Below, piece by piece: positions 1 through 9,168 of a stretch of 64,000 nt of DNA; positions within the stretch are counted from its first letter, which is position 1; each line of letters starts with the position of its first letter. This DNA comes from an uncultured Clostridia bacterium (GTDB lineage: Bacteria > Bacillota > Clostridia > Christensenellales > Borkfalkiaceae). The stretch is from assembly GCA_934247935.1 (NCBI GenBank), contig CAKQKE010000007.1, positions 50,156-114,155 on the forward strand, read 5' to 3'. The position numbers and the translations under genes were made by a program. The notes under the pieces are model-generated. The model saw only the letters and a list, made by a program, of their open reading frames with translations, was not told the origin of the DNA and did no database searches.

Positions 1-439
1 CAGTGCAAAGCAAACCGTCGGCAAACGGACGAGCGGAAACGCTTATTTTTTTACCGTTTAAATATGCTCCTTTGCCTTTTTCGGCACAAAACAAATCTTC
101 GGTGAACGGATTGTAGACCACGCCCAAAACTATTTCGTCGTCCTCTTTAAGTGCGACAGAGATTGCCGATTGATTTAATCCCCTTGCAAAATTCGACGTG
201 CCGTCTATGGGGTCGACTATCCAACAATATTTCGCACCAAAAACGCTCTCGTGAGTGCTTTCTTCACCCAATACCGCCGAACCTTCAATTAATTTTTGCA
301 ATTTCTCGGTCAAGAATTGCTGAACTTGCTCGTCTGCGGAGGTCACTATGTTGGCAAACCCGTCTTTTTGCTCGACTTCAAATGGTTTTGCCACTATTTT
401 TTTCGCATCTTCGACTATTTTTATTACTTTTTTAATCAT
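1..439 (-). CDS. Inositol monophosphatase family protein (3' part cut off)
   Basis: The reading frame starts at ATG 439-437 and runs off the left edge of the window without a stop, so only the first ~146 residues are visible. It contains the family metal/phosphate motif as WIVDPIDGTSNF at about residues 80-91, preceded by the upstream metal-site segment VLGEES. Members are Mg-dependent cytoplasmic phosphatases acting on inositol monophosphate and related sugar phosphates or nucleotides (CysQ/SuhB types); the exact substrate cannot be read here. A GGAG ribosome site lies at about 451-454, and a good promoter stands just upstream. Truncation is due to the window edge, not a mutation. Confidence 0.9.
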   Translation of the reverse strand, partial: MIKKVIKIVEDAKKIVAKPFEVEQKDGFANIVTSADEQVQQFLTEKLQKLIEGSAVLGEESTHESVFGAKYCWIVDPIDGTSNFARGLNQSAISVALKEDDEIVLGVVYNPFTEDLFCAEKGKGAYLNGKKISVSARPFADGLLCT

Positions 440-460
440 TTGTCTTTAATCTCCGGGATT

Positions 461-489
461 ATTATATCAATAACCAACACAAAGCGCAA
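461..489 (-). promoter_or_regulatory. Sigma-70-like promoter for the inositol monophosphatase gene
   Basis: On the minus strand there is a -35 box TTGCGC (489-484), a 17-bp spacer and a perfect -10 box TATAAT (466-461). The start codon is 22 bp downstream of the -10 box, leaving a short leader that includes the GGAG site. Confidence 0.6.
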
Positions 490-585
490 TAGTTTTATAA
501 AAATTACCGCCGAACCATGTATTACTTTATTAAATTGCGTTGCTTTTTAAAATATAATTTTAAAATCGCCGTATTTTTCTCTTTT

Positions 586-3500
586 TTACGATAAGATACG
601 CCGCTTTACAATAACGCACGCCACAAACCCTAATGCAAAAACAAGCGAGTCAAACGGCACCTCTTTCGTTTTGTCGTCAGCATCGAAATATTTTTGACAG
701 TCTTTGCACTTGTAATGTGATTTTCTGCCGTGGGTTGAACACGTTGCCCTTACTCCTTCAACAAACTCCAAATCGTGATTTGAATCGTCAAACGGAGTCT
801 CTAAAGATTCATAAGTTACTTCTTTCGTTTTGTCGTCGGCATCGAAACATTTTTGACAGTCTTTACATTTGTAATATGATTTTCTGCCGTGGATTGAACA
901 CGTTGCTCTTACCCCTTCAACAAACTCCAAATCGTGATTTGATTCGTCAAACGGAGTCTCTAAAGACTCGTAACTAACTTCTTTCGTTTTGTCGTCCATA
1001 TCGAAATATTTTTGACAAATATCACATACAAAGTGCGCTTTAATGCCGGTTGCCGAGCAGGTCGCAACGACTTCTTGCACGTACTTCAAAGAATGTGCGG
1101 CGGGAATAATCACGTCGGACAACTGTATTTCCGTTTGCCCGTCGACGTCAAATATTTTGCCGCAAGTTTCGCAAATCAAATACTCTGTGTTTCCGTCTTT
1201 CGTGCATGAAGAAGCGGTCGCATTTACCGTTTTCATAGCATGCGTATGCTGTGATTGCGTCAAGATACCCTTTATGGAAAAAGTCAGTTTGTCGTTTGAA
1301 AGTTCAACGACGGTTACAGAAATTTCATCTGTAATATTCAAAGTTTCGTTTAATCCTACGGCACTGTCAGACTTGGTGTCATATTGTCCGTTCGATATTA
1401 CGGCAAAATTCCATTGAGACCCGGAAGTGCCCAGGTTTGACGGGAAACGCACGTCGCTGTTTGCGAGATAACACACAAGTCCGCTTTTTAAAGTTTGTCC
1501 TTTAATAAGTTCGTTAAATCGACACGAATACACATTTTTAGATTTTGTATCGTACTTATTTTCCTTCCCTTCAAAACGGCGATATTCGAGATAAAGAGTT
1601 TTATTGACAGATGGCAAATCCAGTTTATACCCAACAATTCCTTCCGCATGCGGAGCGACAACGTTAAGCATATATTCTCCGTCTTTTGCAAGCGCGGGTA
1701 ATTGCGTCTCATCTAAAAACCCCAATGCTTCTCTCTCTTTTACCGAGACGTACTGAACAATCGGCGATATCGGTTTACCCATTGCCGACATAAAATACAC
1801 CTGACTCGACATATCGGAGCGGTATAAATCTTTTAATCCGAAAACATGCAGCGTTTCGTGACAAACTTTTCCCGTCGAAACTATGGGCAACTCGTCGGCG
1901 GCTTTATACAGCGCAGACTCGCCGCCGCTTTCATATAAAAAAGTCAACTGCACCATCTTATCGCTGATTAATTCTTTGCCGTTTACATAAGTCTTTACAA
2001 GGTTTGTATTGTCTTTATAATCCCACAAAGGCGAACCCCACGTTACGTTGATGTTCTGAGTCGCGTTTTTATACACAACCGTTATGCAATCGATTTTTCC
2101 GTCGTTGTTTTTATCGAGTTCGCTTAAATCATAAGTTTTGCCCGATGCGTCGACGGGTTTGCCTCCCTTTTCAAATACGTCGTTTACGGCATTACTCCAA
2201 TCTTCTTTAAGTTCTGCCATACGCAAATACTCGCCGCCTTTACTATAACCGTATGCGTTAAACTCGTCTTTTTCGGCGTAATAACCTCTCGGCCTTGAAA
2301 GAGTAAGCGAATTATCGCCGTCTAAAAGAAACAGCGTCGTCATTTTTATTTTTCCGTCCGAAATGCTGTCGAAATAATCGCTCACCGAATAAAAACTTTT
2401 GTTGTATGTATTGTCTATGATTTGCTTTACGGTGCAGTTTTGATAAACATCGTTTACAAATTCCGTTTCGTCGTTAAATTTGGCTAAAACCACTAAATTT
2501 ACAAAATTAACCGACGAATCAAGTACTTCGTCTTTTTCGTCACCGCCGGCGGCGTTGACAGCCGATGTAAGGGCTTTTATACGAGCCACGTAATTGCCGA
2601 ATTTTGAAAATCCGCTTCCGCTGCCCGCATAAGATAAATCCTTGCCGTTTTTTGAACTTAAAGTAATTTTCGCATCCCCTTCGATTATTCTTATCACAAC
2701 GGAAAACCACTCTCCCTCATTCAGTTTTATCGGATTTGAAAGAGGTATTGTCACATATCCGCCGCAATCGAAACTCATGGTTTGTTTTGCCACGGACTTA
2801 CCGCCCGCCGTAGGTGCGTCGTCTTGTCCAAACGGAGATAAAAGACCGCAAAATATTTCCGCTTCAACCGTAAAATTGTTACCCGTGATGCCAACGTTTA
2901 CCGCTGTCAGTTGTTCGGGTTTGCCGTCGATTCCCTTTGCCTTGTACACGTTTGCCGCAATTTTATCGTTGCGAAGAGGAAAATCATCAATCAGCCCGTC
3001 GTAAAAATAATTGTTGTCGTACTTTTCTTTAAGAGCGAACGAAAACGCATACATACAGGAAGAAGTATTGTCGTAAGAAATATAAAAATACGGATACCCG
3101 TCCGGCAAACCCGAATAACTGTTTTTTATAAGCCAGCCTCCGTTTTGCGTCGCGCCGCCCGGAGAAAAACTTTCGGCGGGAATATCGTCGTCCCAACCTA
3201 TTATCGTGCAGGCGTGCGGATAAGACTGACTGCCTTTCTCGTTTTTCGGATTGTAATAATACACGTTGTTTGCGTTGTTATACTGAAAAGTTACCGCACC
3301 GTAAGTCGCCACGGCGTTTTTGATTGCGGCTATGCGTTGTACGGAATCTTCTTTGTTCTCCGGTATACGAAACGCATTTTCAAGACGGTATTTTGCATTT
3401 TCAAACGGGTCGGCGGTTGCATCCCCTCCGCTTACCGGACCCCACCAAGAGGAAAATAAAGTCGCTATTTTAGAGGGATTGCCCGTAGCGGCTAAATAAT

Positions 3501-3900
3501 TGACGGAATTCCACTCTCCGTTGGTGTTCTGCAGTGGATCGCTCGTTCTTCTTTGAACCCTGTATGCGGCGGCAGTCGGATTGAGGTTGAGATTTCCGGC
3601 AGTTGCCGCACTATCGATTCCGCTGCGTAATATCGACGTCTCCGCCGCGGCAATCGACGAATATGCCCAACATAAATTTGTCGAACCTTGGTCTTTCACG
3701 GGCGTAACCATACCATATTCCCGCCAATCGAATTGCGACGTTTTTATTATTTCGTCTATCGTCGGAATGGTAAAAGTTTTTTCTACGTCCGCCTTAACTC
3801 GTTTAGCGGGTGATTGAATATTAAGTTTTACCGACAGCGCAAGCATAACCGCGCAAACGACGGCAAGCAATACCACCGGAATTTTTTTATTGTATTTCAT
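586..3900 (-). CDS. Secreted double protease: C1 papain-like domain plus M6-like metallopeptidase domain with Cys-rich repeats
   Basis: The 1104-residue protein begins with a signal/anchor helix (residues ~7-25). Residues ~55-290 are a papain-family (C1) domain with all four active-site positions: Gln71 in KDQG, Cys77 in LCWAY, His229 in YPHACTIIGWDDD and Asn260 in WLIKNSYSG. Residues ~465-760 resemble an M6 (immune inhibitor A-like) metallopeptidase: a Ca-binding-type loop DKNNDGKID near 597 and the zinc motif HETLHVFGLKDLY at 681-693. From ~890 there are four ~50-residue repeats, each with CxxC pairs, then a C-terminal hydrophobic segment ending in KRR. The ATG has a GGAG site 7 bp upstream. 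It is transcribed alone from its own promoter. Both catalytic centres look intact. Role is inferred as extracellular protein breakdown or surface processing. The C1 assignment is firm; the M6 assignment rests on motif order. Confidence 0.85.
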   Translation of the reverse strand: MKYNKKIPVVLLAVVCAVMLALSVKLNIQSPAKRVKADVEKTFTIPTIDEIIKTSQFDWREYGMVTPVKDQGSTNLCWAYSSIAAAETSILRSGIDSAATAGNLNLNPTAAAYRVQRRTSDPLQNTNGEWNSVNYLAATGNPSKIATLFSSWWGPVSGGDATADPFENAKYRLENAFRIPENKEDSVQRIAAIKNAVATYGAVTFQYNNANNVYYYNPKNEKGSQSYPHACTIIGWDDDIPAESFSPGGATQNGGWLIKNSYSGLPDGYPYFYISYDNTSSCMYAFSFALKEKYDNNYFYDGLIDDFPLRNDKIAANVYKAKGIDGKPEQLTAVNVGITGNNFTVEAEIFCGLLSPFGQDDAPTAGGKSVAKQTMSFDCGGYVTIPLSNPIKLNEGEWFSVVIRIIEGDAKITLSSKNGKDLSYAGSGSGFSKFGNYVARIKALTSAVNAAGGDEKDEVLDSSVNFVNLVVLAKFNDETEFVNDVYQNCTVKQIIDNTYNKSFYSVSDYFDSISDGKIKMTTLFLLDGDNSLTLSRPRGYYAEKDEFNAYGYSKGGEYLRMAELKEDWSNAVNDVFEKGGKPVDASGKTYDLSELDKNNDGKIDCITVVYKNATQNINVTWGSPLWDYKDNTNLVKTYVNGKELISDKMVQLTFLYESGGESALYKAADELPIVSTGKVCHETLHVFGLKDLYRSDMSSQVYFMSAMGKPISPIVQYVSVKEREALGFLDETQLPALAKDGEYMLNVVAPHAEGIVGYKLDLPSVNKTLYLEYRRFEGKENKYDTKSKNVYSCRFNELIKGQTLKSGLVCYLANSDVRFPSNLGTSGSQWNFAVISNGQYDTKSDSAVGLNETLNITDEISVTVVELSNDKLTFSIKGILTQSQHTHAMKTVNATASSCTKDGNTEYLICETCGKIFDVDGQTEIQLSDVIIPAAHSLKYVQEVVATCSATGIKAHFVCDICQKYFDMDDKTKEVSYESLETPFDESNHDLEFVEGVRATCSIHGRKSYYKCKDCQKCFDADDKTKEVTYESLETPFDDSNHDLEFVEGVRATCSTHGRKSHYKCKDCQKYFDADDKTKEVPFDSLVFALGFVACVIVKRRILS

Positions 3901-3972
3901 TTAAACTCCTATAAATATCCGTTTAGCAATCTGAACCGGAATTTGTTGTCTGTAGATTTATTTTAGTATAAA

Positions 3973-4001
3973 ATTATATCAAATTACTATAAATATGTAA
4001 A
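3973..4001 (-). promoter_or_regulatory. Strong promoter for the double protease gene
   Basis: Minus strand: -35 TTTACA (4001-3996), 17-bp spacer, -10 TATAAT (3978-3973). The leader to the ATG at 3900 is about 65 nt. Confidence 0.7.
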
Positions 4002-4110
4002 GTATTTTATTTCTTTAACTCAATACGTATGCGGTAAAATCGGCAAAATCAAAAACTTCTGCGCCCTATCTTTTAAAAACATGTATTCAGCGCGGGATTA
4101 AACCAACTCG

Positions 4111-4148
4111 GTTTTTAAAAGCCACACGGATATAAATGCGTATGGCTT
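4111..4148 (-). terminator. Probable terminator of the 4229-5596 gene
   Basis: An imperfect 10-bp stem (4119-4128 with 4139-4148, two central mismatches) is followed on the minus strand by TTTTAAAAA. It lies ~80 bp past the stop of the unknown membrane protein gene. The rest of the 3901-4228 interval holds only the protease promoter and leader. Confidence 0.45.
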
Positions 4149-4228
4149 AATATTCTGATTAGTTTTTTGACAATCGTTTGATTTTCCCGCAACGGCTCAA
4201 CTTTTTCCACACGGCGTTTACTTGCTTC

Positions 4229-5596
4229 TTAAGTGTATTCTTCGGCAGACTCATTTTTTTGCTCTGCCGCTTTTTTTTGTTTAAATTCTTTAATGCAACC
4301 GCAAATCTGATTATACAATTCGTCACAGTCGCCGAAATCAGGCAATTTAATTTTTTTATCGGCAAAAACAACTACTCTTTTGCCGTTTGAAGATTTTTCC
4401 ACCTTTTTGATTTGCTCGTACCCTATCGTGCGGTAAGATTCTCCCGTCAAAACCAAGCCGTTTTCGCACACGAAAATATACGTGTTGTCATACGTCGTCA
4501 GCAGTTCGATTGCCACGGTAATTAATGCGCCCCCGAGCGGCGGCACAAGCCACAAAATGAAAAACGAACTCCACTTCATATCTAAAAAAGAGAGTTTTAA
4601 GCACAAAAACAGCACCAACCACAAAACGGACGGAATCCACATGCTCTTCGGCGCGGTTTTGCACGATTTTCTATAAATCACTTTGCCTTCTTGGGTTTTT
4701 TCAGCCATTTTGGTAAAATCGAGCGTGCAAATTTCAAAACCGCTTTGCTTAAGCGCATTTAAAAAATCGTTTAAACTTTCGTCTTCGGTTGTAAACGTCA
4801 CTTTATACATGATTTCTTCGCCCTCGAAAACAAATTCGCAAGTTTTTTCGCGAACAGACTGCAAAACGATTGAATTTTCGGTGTTTATATGATATTCTTT
4901 ACCGTTTTCGCGCAAGTAAACGCATTTATTTTTTACAATAAAATCGCTTAAACGTTTAATCTCGATTTTTTGCTCGAAAAAAGTTTTACACCATGCTTTG
5001 TCGGCGTAAATATGCCTTTCGTCGTTTTCAAAAGTGTTAAAATCAAAACAAATTTTACCGTTTTCTATCTTCGCCGAAGTATCGAGCAATTCGTCGTAAG
5101 CGTCAAAATCGCTTTCAATATTGCCTGCCACCTTGATTTTGACGTAACTGCCCCAAGTGTAAAACGTGAACTCGGTAAAATCGCCGAAAGCGTGAATGTT
5201 TATTAAATTGCCGTCGTGAAAATACTCCGCCGATTCAAGCAAAGCCTTTAAATCGTCGTCGCTTTTTATTTCGATAAAACCGCTCGATTTTTCGTTTTTT
5301 ATAAAAGTTTTCGCCTTTTCAAGTTGTTCGTCGGTAAAAACCCCTCGCTTACAGCGGTTTAAATCCGCTTTGTCTTTCCATGCGGATTTTAAATTTTCGG
5401 TGACGACCTCGTAGTTTTCAAGGTTGTAATCGACAAACAAAAAACTCAAACCATTTTTTGACCAAAGTTTGATTTTGACAAGTTTTTCAAGCGTTTCGTC
5501 AAAAACAACCGCCCACGACTTCCAACTGTCGTACGCCAACGCCAACACCGGCGAATAATACACTTTCCCGTTTTTATTTTTTACTTTTGCATACAT
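4229..5596 (-). CDS. Unknown protein with two transmembrane segments
   Basis: I do not recognise the family. The 455-residue product has a soluble, acidic N-terminal ~315 residues without a signal peptide. Two adjacent hydrophobic segments follow (about residues 330-375, rich in W/L/F). A C-terminal soluble part of ~90 residues starting near YDNTYIFVCENGL is reminiscent of small PH-like beta domains in YcxB-type proteins, but this is only an impression. The tail is Lys/Glu-rich. The frame stays open upstream to a TTG at 5638, but the -10 box of a perfect promoter lies inside that extension, so the ATG at 5596 is the start; an AAGGA lies ~20 bp upstream, an unusually long spacing. The gene is monocistronic. 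Confidence 0.7.
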   Translation of the reverse strand: MYAKVKNKNGKVYYSPVLALAYDSWKSWAVVFDETLEKLVKIKLWSKNGLSFLFVDYNLENYEVVTENLKSAWKDKADLNRCKRGVFTDEQLEKAKTFIKNEKSSGFIEIKSDDDLKALLESAEYFHDGNLINIHAFGDFTEFTFYTWGSYVKIKVAGNIESDFDAYDELLDTSAKIENGKICFDFNTFENDERHIYADKAWCKTFFEQKIEIKRLSDFIVKNKCVYLRENGKEYHINTENSIVLQSVREKTCEFVFEGEEIMYKVTFTTEDESLNDFLNALKQSGFEICTLDFTKMAEKTQEGKVIYRKSCKTAPKSMWIPSVLWLVLFLCLKLSFLDMKWSSFFILWLVPPLGGALITVAIELLTTYDNTYIFVCENGLVLTGESYRTIGYEQIKKVEKSSNGKRVVVFADKKIKLPDFGDCDELYNQICGCIKEFKQKKAAEQKNESAEEYT

Positions 5597-5626
5597 AACA
5601 ATTACTCGCTTTTTTATTTCCTTACT

Positions 5627-5655
5627 ATTATACCGCAATTTTACGGTTTTGTAAA
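5627..5655 (-). promoter_or_regulatory. Strong promoter deciding the start of the 4229-5596 gene
   Basis: Minus strand: TTTACA (5655-5650), 17-bp spacer, TATAAT (5632-5627). It overlaps the longer possible reading frame and therefore argues for the ATG at 5596. Confidence 0.7.
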
Positions 5656-5837
5656 CGGTAATTTCTTAAAACGCCAAAACAGCCGCAATAGACCTAAATT
5701 TCAATGAAAACAATTAAAAAACCACGTCAAAAATCCTACAACTACACCTAAACCACATCAAAAACCAACGTCGCATACCACTTCAAAACCCCGACAACGA
5801 CAAAATCAGCGACCGCACAAAAAAAACACAATAGCGA

Positions 5838-5877
5838 CAAAAAGAACCACGGTAAAAACCGCGGTTCTTTTTGTTTT
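5838..5877. terminator. Bidirectional hairpin terminator after the alpha-galactosidase operon
   Basis: A 12-bp stem with one mismatch (5841-5852 with 5859-5870) and a 6-nt loop has T-rich flanks in both directions (TTCTTTTTG on each strand). It lies 23 bp past the stop of the minus-strand alpha-galactosidase gene. The adjoining stretch 5690-5840 has no gene and is unusually rich in A and C on the plus strand. Confidence 0.7.
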
Positions 5878-5899
5878 CGTAAAGCCTTAAAACAAAATT

Positions 5900-8056
5900 T
5901 TAAGCGTTATAAGGCTCGATATAAAGAATTATAGAGGTACGAGCGGAAGCCGCCGAAAGTTTAAATCCTTTCATAAGTGCGCCGCCTCTTATTTTAGCGA
6001 TAGACAAATTGCCGTCGACGTCCCTTACCGAATAATATCCGTTTTCTTTCAATCCCTTGGGGTAAATCGTGAGGGTTTTGTCCGGACATTCGGTTTGTCT
6101 GAAGGCTTGAATAAGTCCGCTGTCGGTCTTTTCGTCGAAAAATTCGTACGCCGTCCACTTGGTGTCGTCGGACGTGGAATGGTCGGGAGTCAATGCGTAA
6201 AAGTCTTTAAGCAAGTACTTTTTCATTTGGTTAAACTCGTTCATGCCTTGTCTGTACAAATCCCAATCGATTGTATCTCTTTCGAGATAATAATTGGCTT
6301 GCGGGTTGTAAATCGCCATGTACGAAGCCCTTAAAGTATAAATATCTACTCTATTGTCGAAAAACGTTGCCGAATCTTTCGCGACCGTTCCGTTAAACGG
6401 AATCCACGGACAAACTCTGTTTGTCATAGATAATCTCGTAACGGTCAAAAATCTGTCGCTGTCGCTTCTGTTTAAAGGCACGCCGTAACGCATTGTTTGA
6501 AGGTCGTTTCTTCCGCCACCCGACGCGCAACTGTCTACAAACGGACACTTGTTGTTTTGCTTGCAGTACTCGATTATACCTTCCCACAACGCATAGTGAC
6601 CTTGCATATAAAGATTTTCGGTAATGCCTACGCGGTTTTTACCCTCGTATCCGTCGCCTATACTCCAGAAAATTCCAGGGTCGATGTTGAAGTCTTCTCT
6701 GTATAAATCTATATCGTATTTATCGAGAACGTTGATAATTCTGTTTAAAGTCCACGCAAGGCATTGTTTGTTGCCCAAATTGTTGATATAACAGTTGTTG
6801 TCGCCGTGGTCGGACAAAACCCATTCTCTTTTATATCCGTAGTTTTGCACCATACCGTCGAGGTGAGTCACCCTTTCCGGCTCGAACCACATCAAGAATT
6901 TACTTCCGTTGTCGTGCGCGTGTTGTACTCTTTCTTTAAAGGTATCGCCCGGCCATTTTACGGGGTCTAATTCCCACGTACCTACGCTGCCCCACCAGTC
7001 GATTTCAACCGTTCGACCGTAAGGGTCGCTGTACCAACCTGCGTCAAACCACTCGAAATCCAATTTGATTCCGTGCGAATAAACCGCGTCCATACTGTTT
7101 CGCCAAGTGGTGTAATCTTCCGCCGTACTGCCGTCCGTCTTGAATTTATTGGGATTATCCATATCGAACGCTACGTAAATCGTAGAGAACGGTTGAACAC
7201 TCTCTTTAGAGTCTACCGCGTTTCGGGGGGAGTTGCAGTCTACAACCCATCTGCGCCACATATTCATTGCAGCGTCTTCATCTTGGTCGTAATAGCGCAC
7301 CACGCCGATTAAAGGCGTGCGCACCGTTTCGCCCGGCTTTAAGTAAGAGCAGAAATCGACCACGCCCGTACCCGTAAAACGAGTGGCGTTTTTGGTTTCG
7401 TCGTATTTGAAATCAGCCTGCCAAGTGCCGCCCCAACCTATCGCGAGAATTGCTCCGCCGTTTTTAGTTTCTAAATTAAAATACGGGAAATAAGTGTGCG
7501 ACGCTCTGCCTCTTCTGTTGGTAAAGTTGACGTCTTCTTTCGTCAAATCTTTATCGTAGGGGGTGTATTGATAATCGTAATCGCCGTAAATTCCCTTTAA
7601 ATGCGGCTGAGAACCGACAAACGTCATATCAACGGCGTTCATCTTGCGCAAAACTCCGCTGTTTTCATTGCCTTCGTTTGTAAAATAAACGGTATAGTCA
7701 TATGCGGAATAATCAGCGTAAAAGCCCGATTCTATCTTTACTTTTAAATCGCCGAAACTCAACGTGATTACCGTAATTAAGCCGTTGCGTTCCTGACGGA
7801 CTTCTCTTGATTCTTCGGTAAAATACGCGGGGTGAAAACCGTGGTAATATACGTCGTTGTAGACGAAATTTATGGGAAATAAACTCAAATTGTTTAAAAA
7901 ATTGTAATATTCGTTTGCCGTCTTTTCCATATTTTCTCCTTTTGATTGGGTCGTCTGACCGTTTGCGGTTTGACTTGTCGGGGTTGATTCTGCTCGTACC
8001 GACACGCCCGTAAACAATATTAAAAACGACAGTAAAGCCGATAATATTTTCTTCAT
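5900..8056 (-). CDS. Secreted alpha-galactosidase-like glycosidase, GH36 type
   Basis: A 718-residue protein with an N-terminal signal peptide (residues 1-22, ending VRAES). The beta-sandwich N-terminal region is followed by the clan-D barrel. The barrel shows DFEWFDAGW (~333-341), FLMWFEPERV (~387-396), the nucleophile strand DLYREDFN with Asp455 in the place of the usual KWDxNR, the CASGGGR signature (510-516) and an SDSD stretch (531-534) that should supply the acid/base. The family hydrolyses terminal alpha-galactosides; alpha-N-acetylgalactosaminidase activity cannot be excluded because the nucleophile motif differs. The ATG overlaps the stop of the upstream lectin-like gene by ATGA and has GGAGG 6 bp upstream, so translation is coupled. 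It is the last gene of the operon starting at 13581. Confidence 0.85.
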   Translation of the reverse strand: MKKILSALLSFLILFTGVSVRAESTPTSQTANGQTTQSKGENMEKTANEYYNFLNNLSLFPINFVYNDVYYHGFHPAYFTEESREVRQERNGLITVITLSFGDLKVKIESGFYADYSAYDYTVYFTNEGNENSGVLRKMNAVDMTFVGSQPHLKGIYGDYDYQYTPYDKDLTKEDVNFTNRRGRASHTYFPYFNLETKNGGAILAIGWGGTWQADFKYDETKNATRFTGTGVVDFCSYLKPGETVRTPLIGVVRYYDQDEDAAMNMWRRWVVDCNSPRNAVDSKESVQPFSTIYVAFDMDNPNKFKTDGSTAEDYTTWRNSMDAVYSHGIKLDFEWFDAGWYSDPYGRTVEIDWWGSVGTWELDPVKWPGDTFKERVQHAHDNGSKFLMWFEPERVTHLDGMVQNYGYKREWVLSDHGDNNCYINNLGNKQCLAWTLNRIINVLDKYDIDLYREDFNIDPGIFWSIGDGYEGKNRVGITENLYMQGHYALWEGIIEYCKQNNKCPFVDSCASGGGRNDLQTMRYGVPLNRSDSDRFLTVTRLSMTNRVCPWIPFNGTVAKDSATFFDNRVDIYTLRASYMAIYNPQANYYLERDTIDWDLYRQGMNEFNQMKKYLLKDFYALTPDHSTSDDTKWTAYEFFDEKTDSGLIQAFRQTECPDKTLTIYPKGLKENGYYSVRDVDGNLSIAKIRGGALMKGFKLSAASARTSIILYIEPYNA

Positions 8057-9153
8057 GCGTTACCTCCTTTTGCATAAGGCACTAATTTTTCCGTTTTCAA
8101 CTCAAGCCTATACGTCCAATAAGAAATAACGTCTTCTTCGCTTTCTTCTCTAAGTCCTTGACAAATTGCAATAACGCTTTGAAGGGTAGCCCAACTGTTT
8201 TTATTATATATCTTTCCGTTGGGATTTTCAATAGTTTTTGCCTTTTCTATCGCGTTTTGAAGTTGAGCGTAAGTCTTTTTTTCCAATGCTCCGTCGATTG
8301 CCTTTTCAAGCATTTTTTCGCCGTCGTCTATATCGTATTGAGTGTGGTTTTGTTCTTTAAGATTTTGCGCGTTTGAAATTACCGACTCGAGCGCGGCTTT
8401 GCTGCTTAAAGTCAAATCCTTTTTTACAAGGTCTTGCGCTTGTTGAAGCAATTTGTCGAGGCGAGAATAATTAAAAGAATTGCCGCTGCCGATCACCGTG
8501 AAATTGTCGAAATAGTTGGGCGAATAATAGTTTCTCATGCCTACGCCGCCAGCCGCCGTGCCGATGTAGTGGCTGAAAGTCGGCGTCGAATTGTTGTTTA
8601 CGAAAGCGTACAAAGTGCCGTCTTTTACGACAACCCTTAAATGCACCTTGTTCATGGGGAGTTTAAGTCCGCTCGCTTCTTTTAAGCAACCGGCGTAAGT
8701 GCCGCCCATAAATCTGTGAAGTTTTAAGTAAAAAGTCTTTTGGTCCGCTCCGCGCTCTAAATTAACGTTCCATGCGGTGATGCCGTCTTTAAAATTAGAA
8801 ACGCCCGACGCTTGAACGTATATTCCGCTGTCAAACTTGCCCGACTTGTTTATCGTCATAATGTCTACGTTGACGTCAACGTCGGTATATTTTTTGTTTT
8901 TAAGTATGGCTTTTTGTTCCGCCAAAACCCAAAAATAAAGTTTTCCGTCCATTGCGTAAGGCTTTTTGTCGAATTCGGTGTATAAATCGAAGTCGTCTAA
9001 ATCGTTGTCGTCAAAATTGTAAGTCAATCTGCCGCCGTCGACGGCGTAGGTATCGGCAAAGACTTTTTGTCCGCCGAAACCTACTGCCGCAAACGTTACG
9101 CTAAACAGCATAATTAAGGTAATTATAAATGTGAATGTTTTTCTGTGGGTCAT
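8053..9153 (-). CDS. Secreted lectin-like protein with FIVAR-type helical repeats
   Basis: A 366-residue protein with a signal peptide (about 1-33, cleaved near VFADT). Residues ~40-215 look like a concanavalin-type jelly roll: alternating beta strands, an ending DNFTVIGSGN, and the typical GIYVQASG / GGVGMRN features of glycan-binding laminin-G/DUF1080-like domains. Residues ~225-360 are helical, with two FIVAR-like units (LDKLLQQAQDLVKK... and YAQLQNAIEKAKTI...), which occur in cell-surface glycosidases. No catalytic motif is visible. It lies 15 bp after the large lipoprotein gene and overlaps the alpha-galactosidase start by 4 bp. It probably keeps enzyme or substrate at the cell surface (inference). 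Confidence 0.75.
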   Translation of the reverse strand: MTHRKTFTFIITLIMLFSVTFAAVGFGGQKVFADTYAVDGGRLTYNFDDNDLDDFDLYTEFDKKPYAMDGKLYFWVLAEQKAILKNKKYTDVDVNVDIMTINKSGKFDSGIYVQASGVSNFKDGITAWNVNLERGADQKTFYLKLHRFMGGTYAGCLKEASGLKLPMNKVHLRVVVKDGTLYAFVNNNSTPTFSHYIGTAAGGVGMRNYYSPNYFDNFTVIGSGNSFNYSRLDKLLQQAQDLVKKDLTLSSKAALESVISNAQNLKEQNHTQYDIDDGEKMLEKAIDGALEKKTYAQLQNAIEKAKTIENPNGKIYNKNSWATLQSVIAICQGLREESEEDVISYWTYRLELKTEKLVPYAKGGNA

Positions 9154-9168
9154 AATTTCTCCGTGGGT

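Noticed and set aside
5597..5638. TTG start at 5638 for the unknown membrane protein
   Set aside because: The extension contains the -10 box of a very good promoter, so it would not be transcribed in full.
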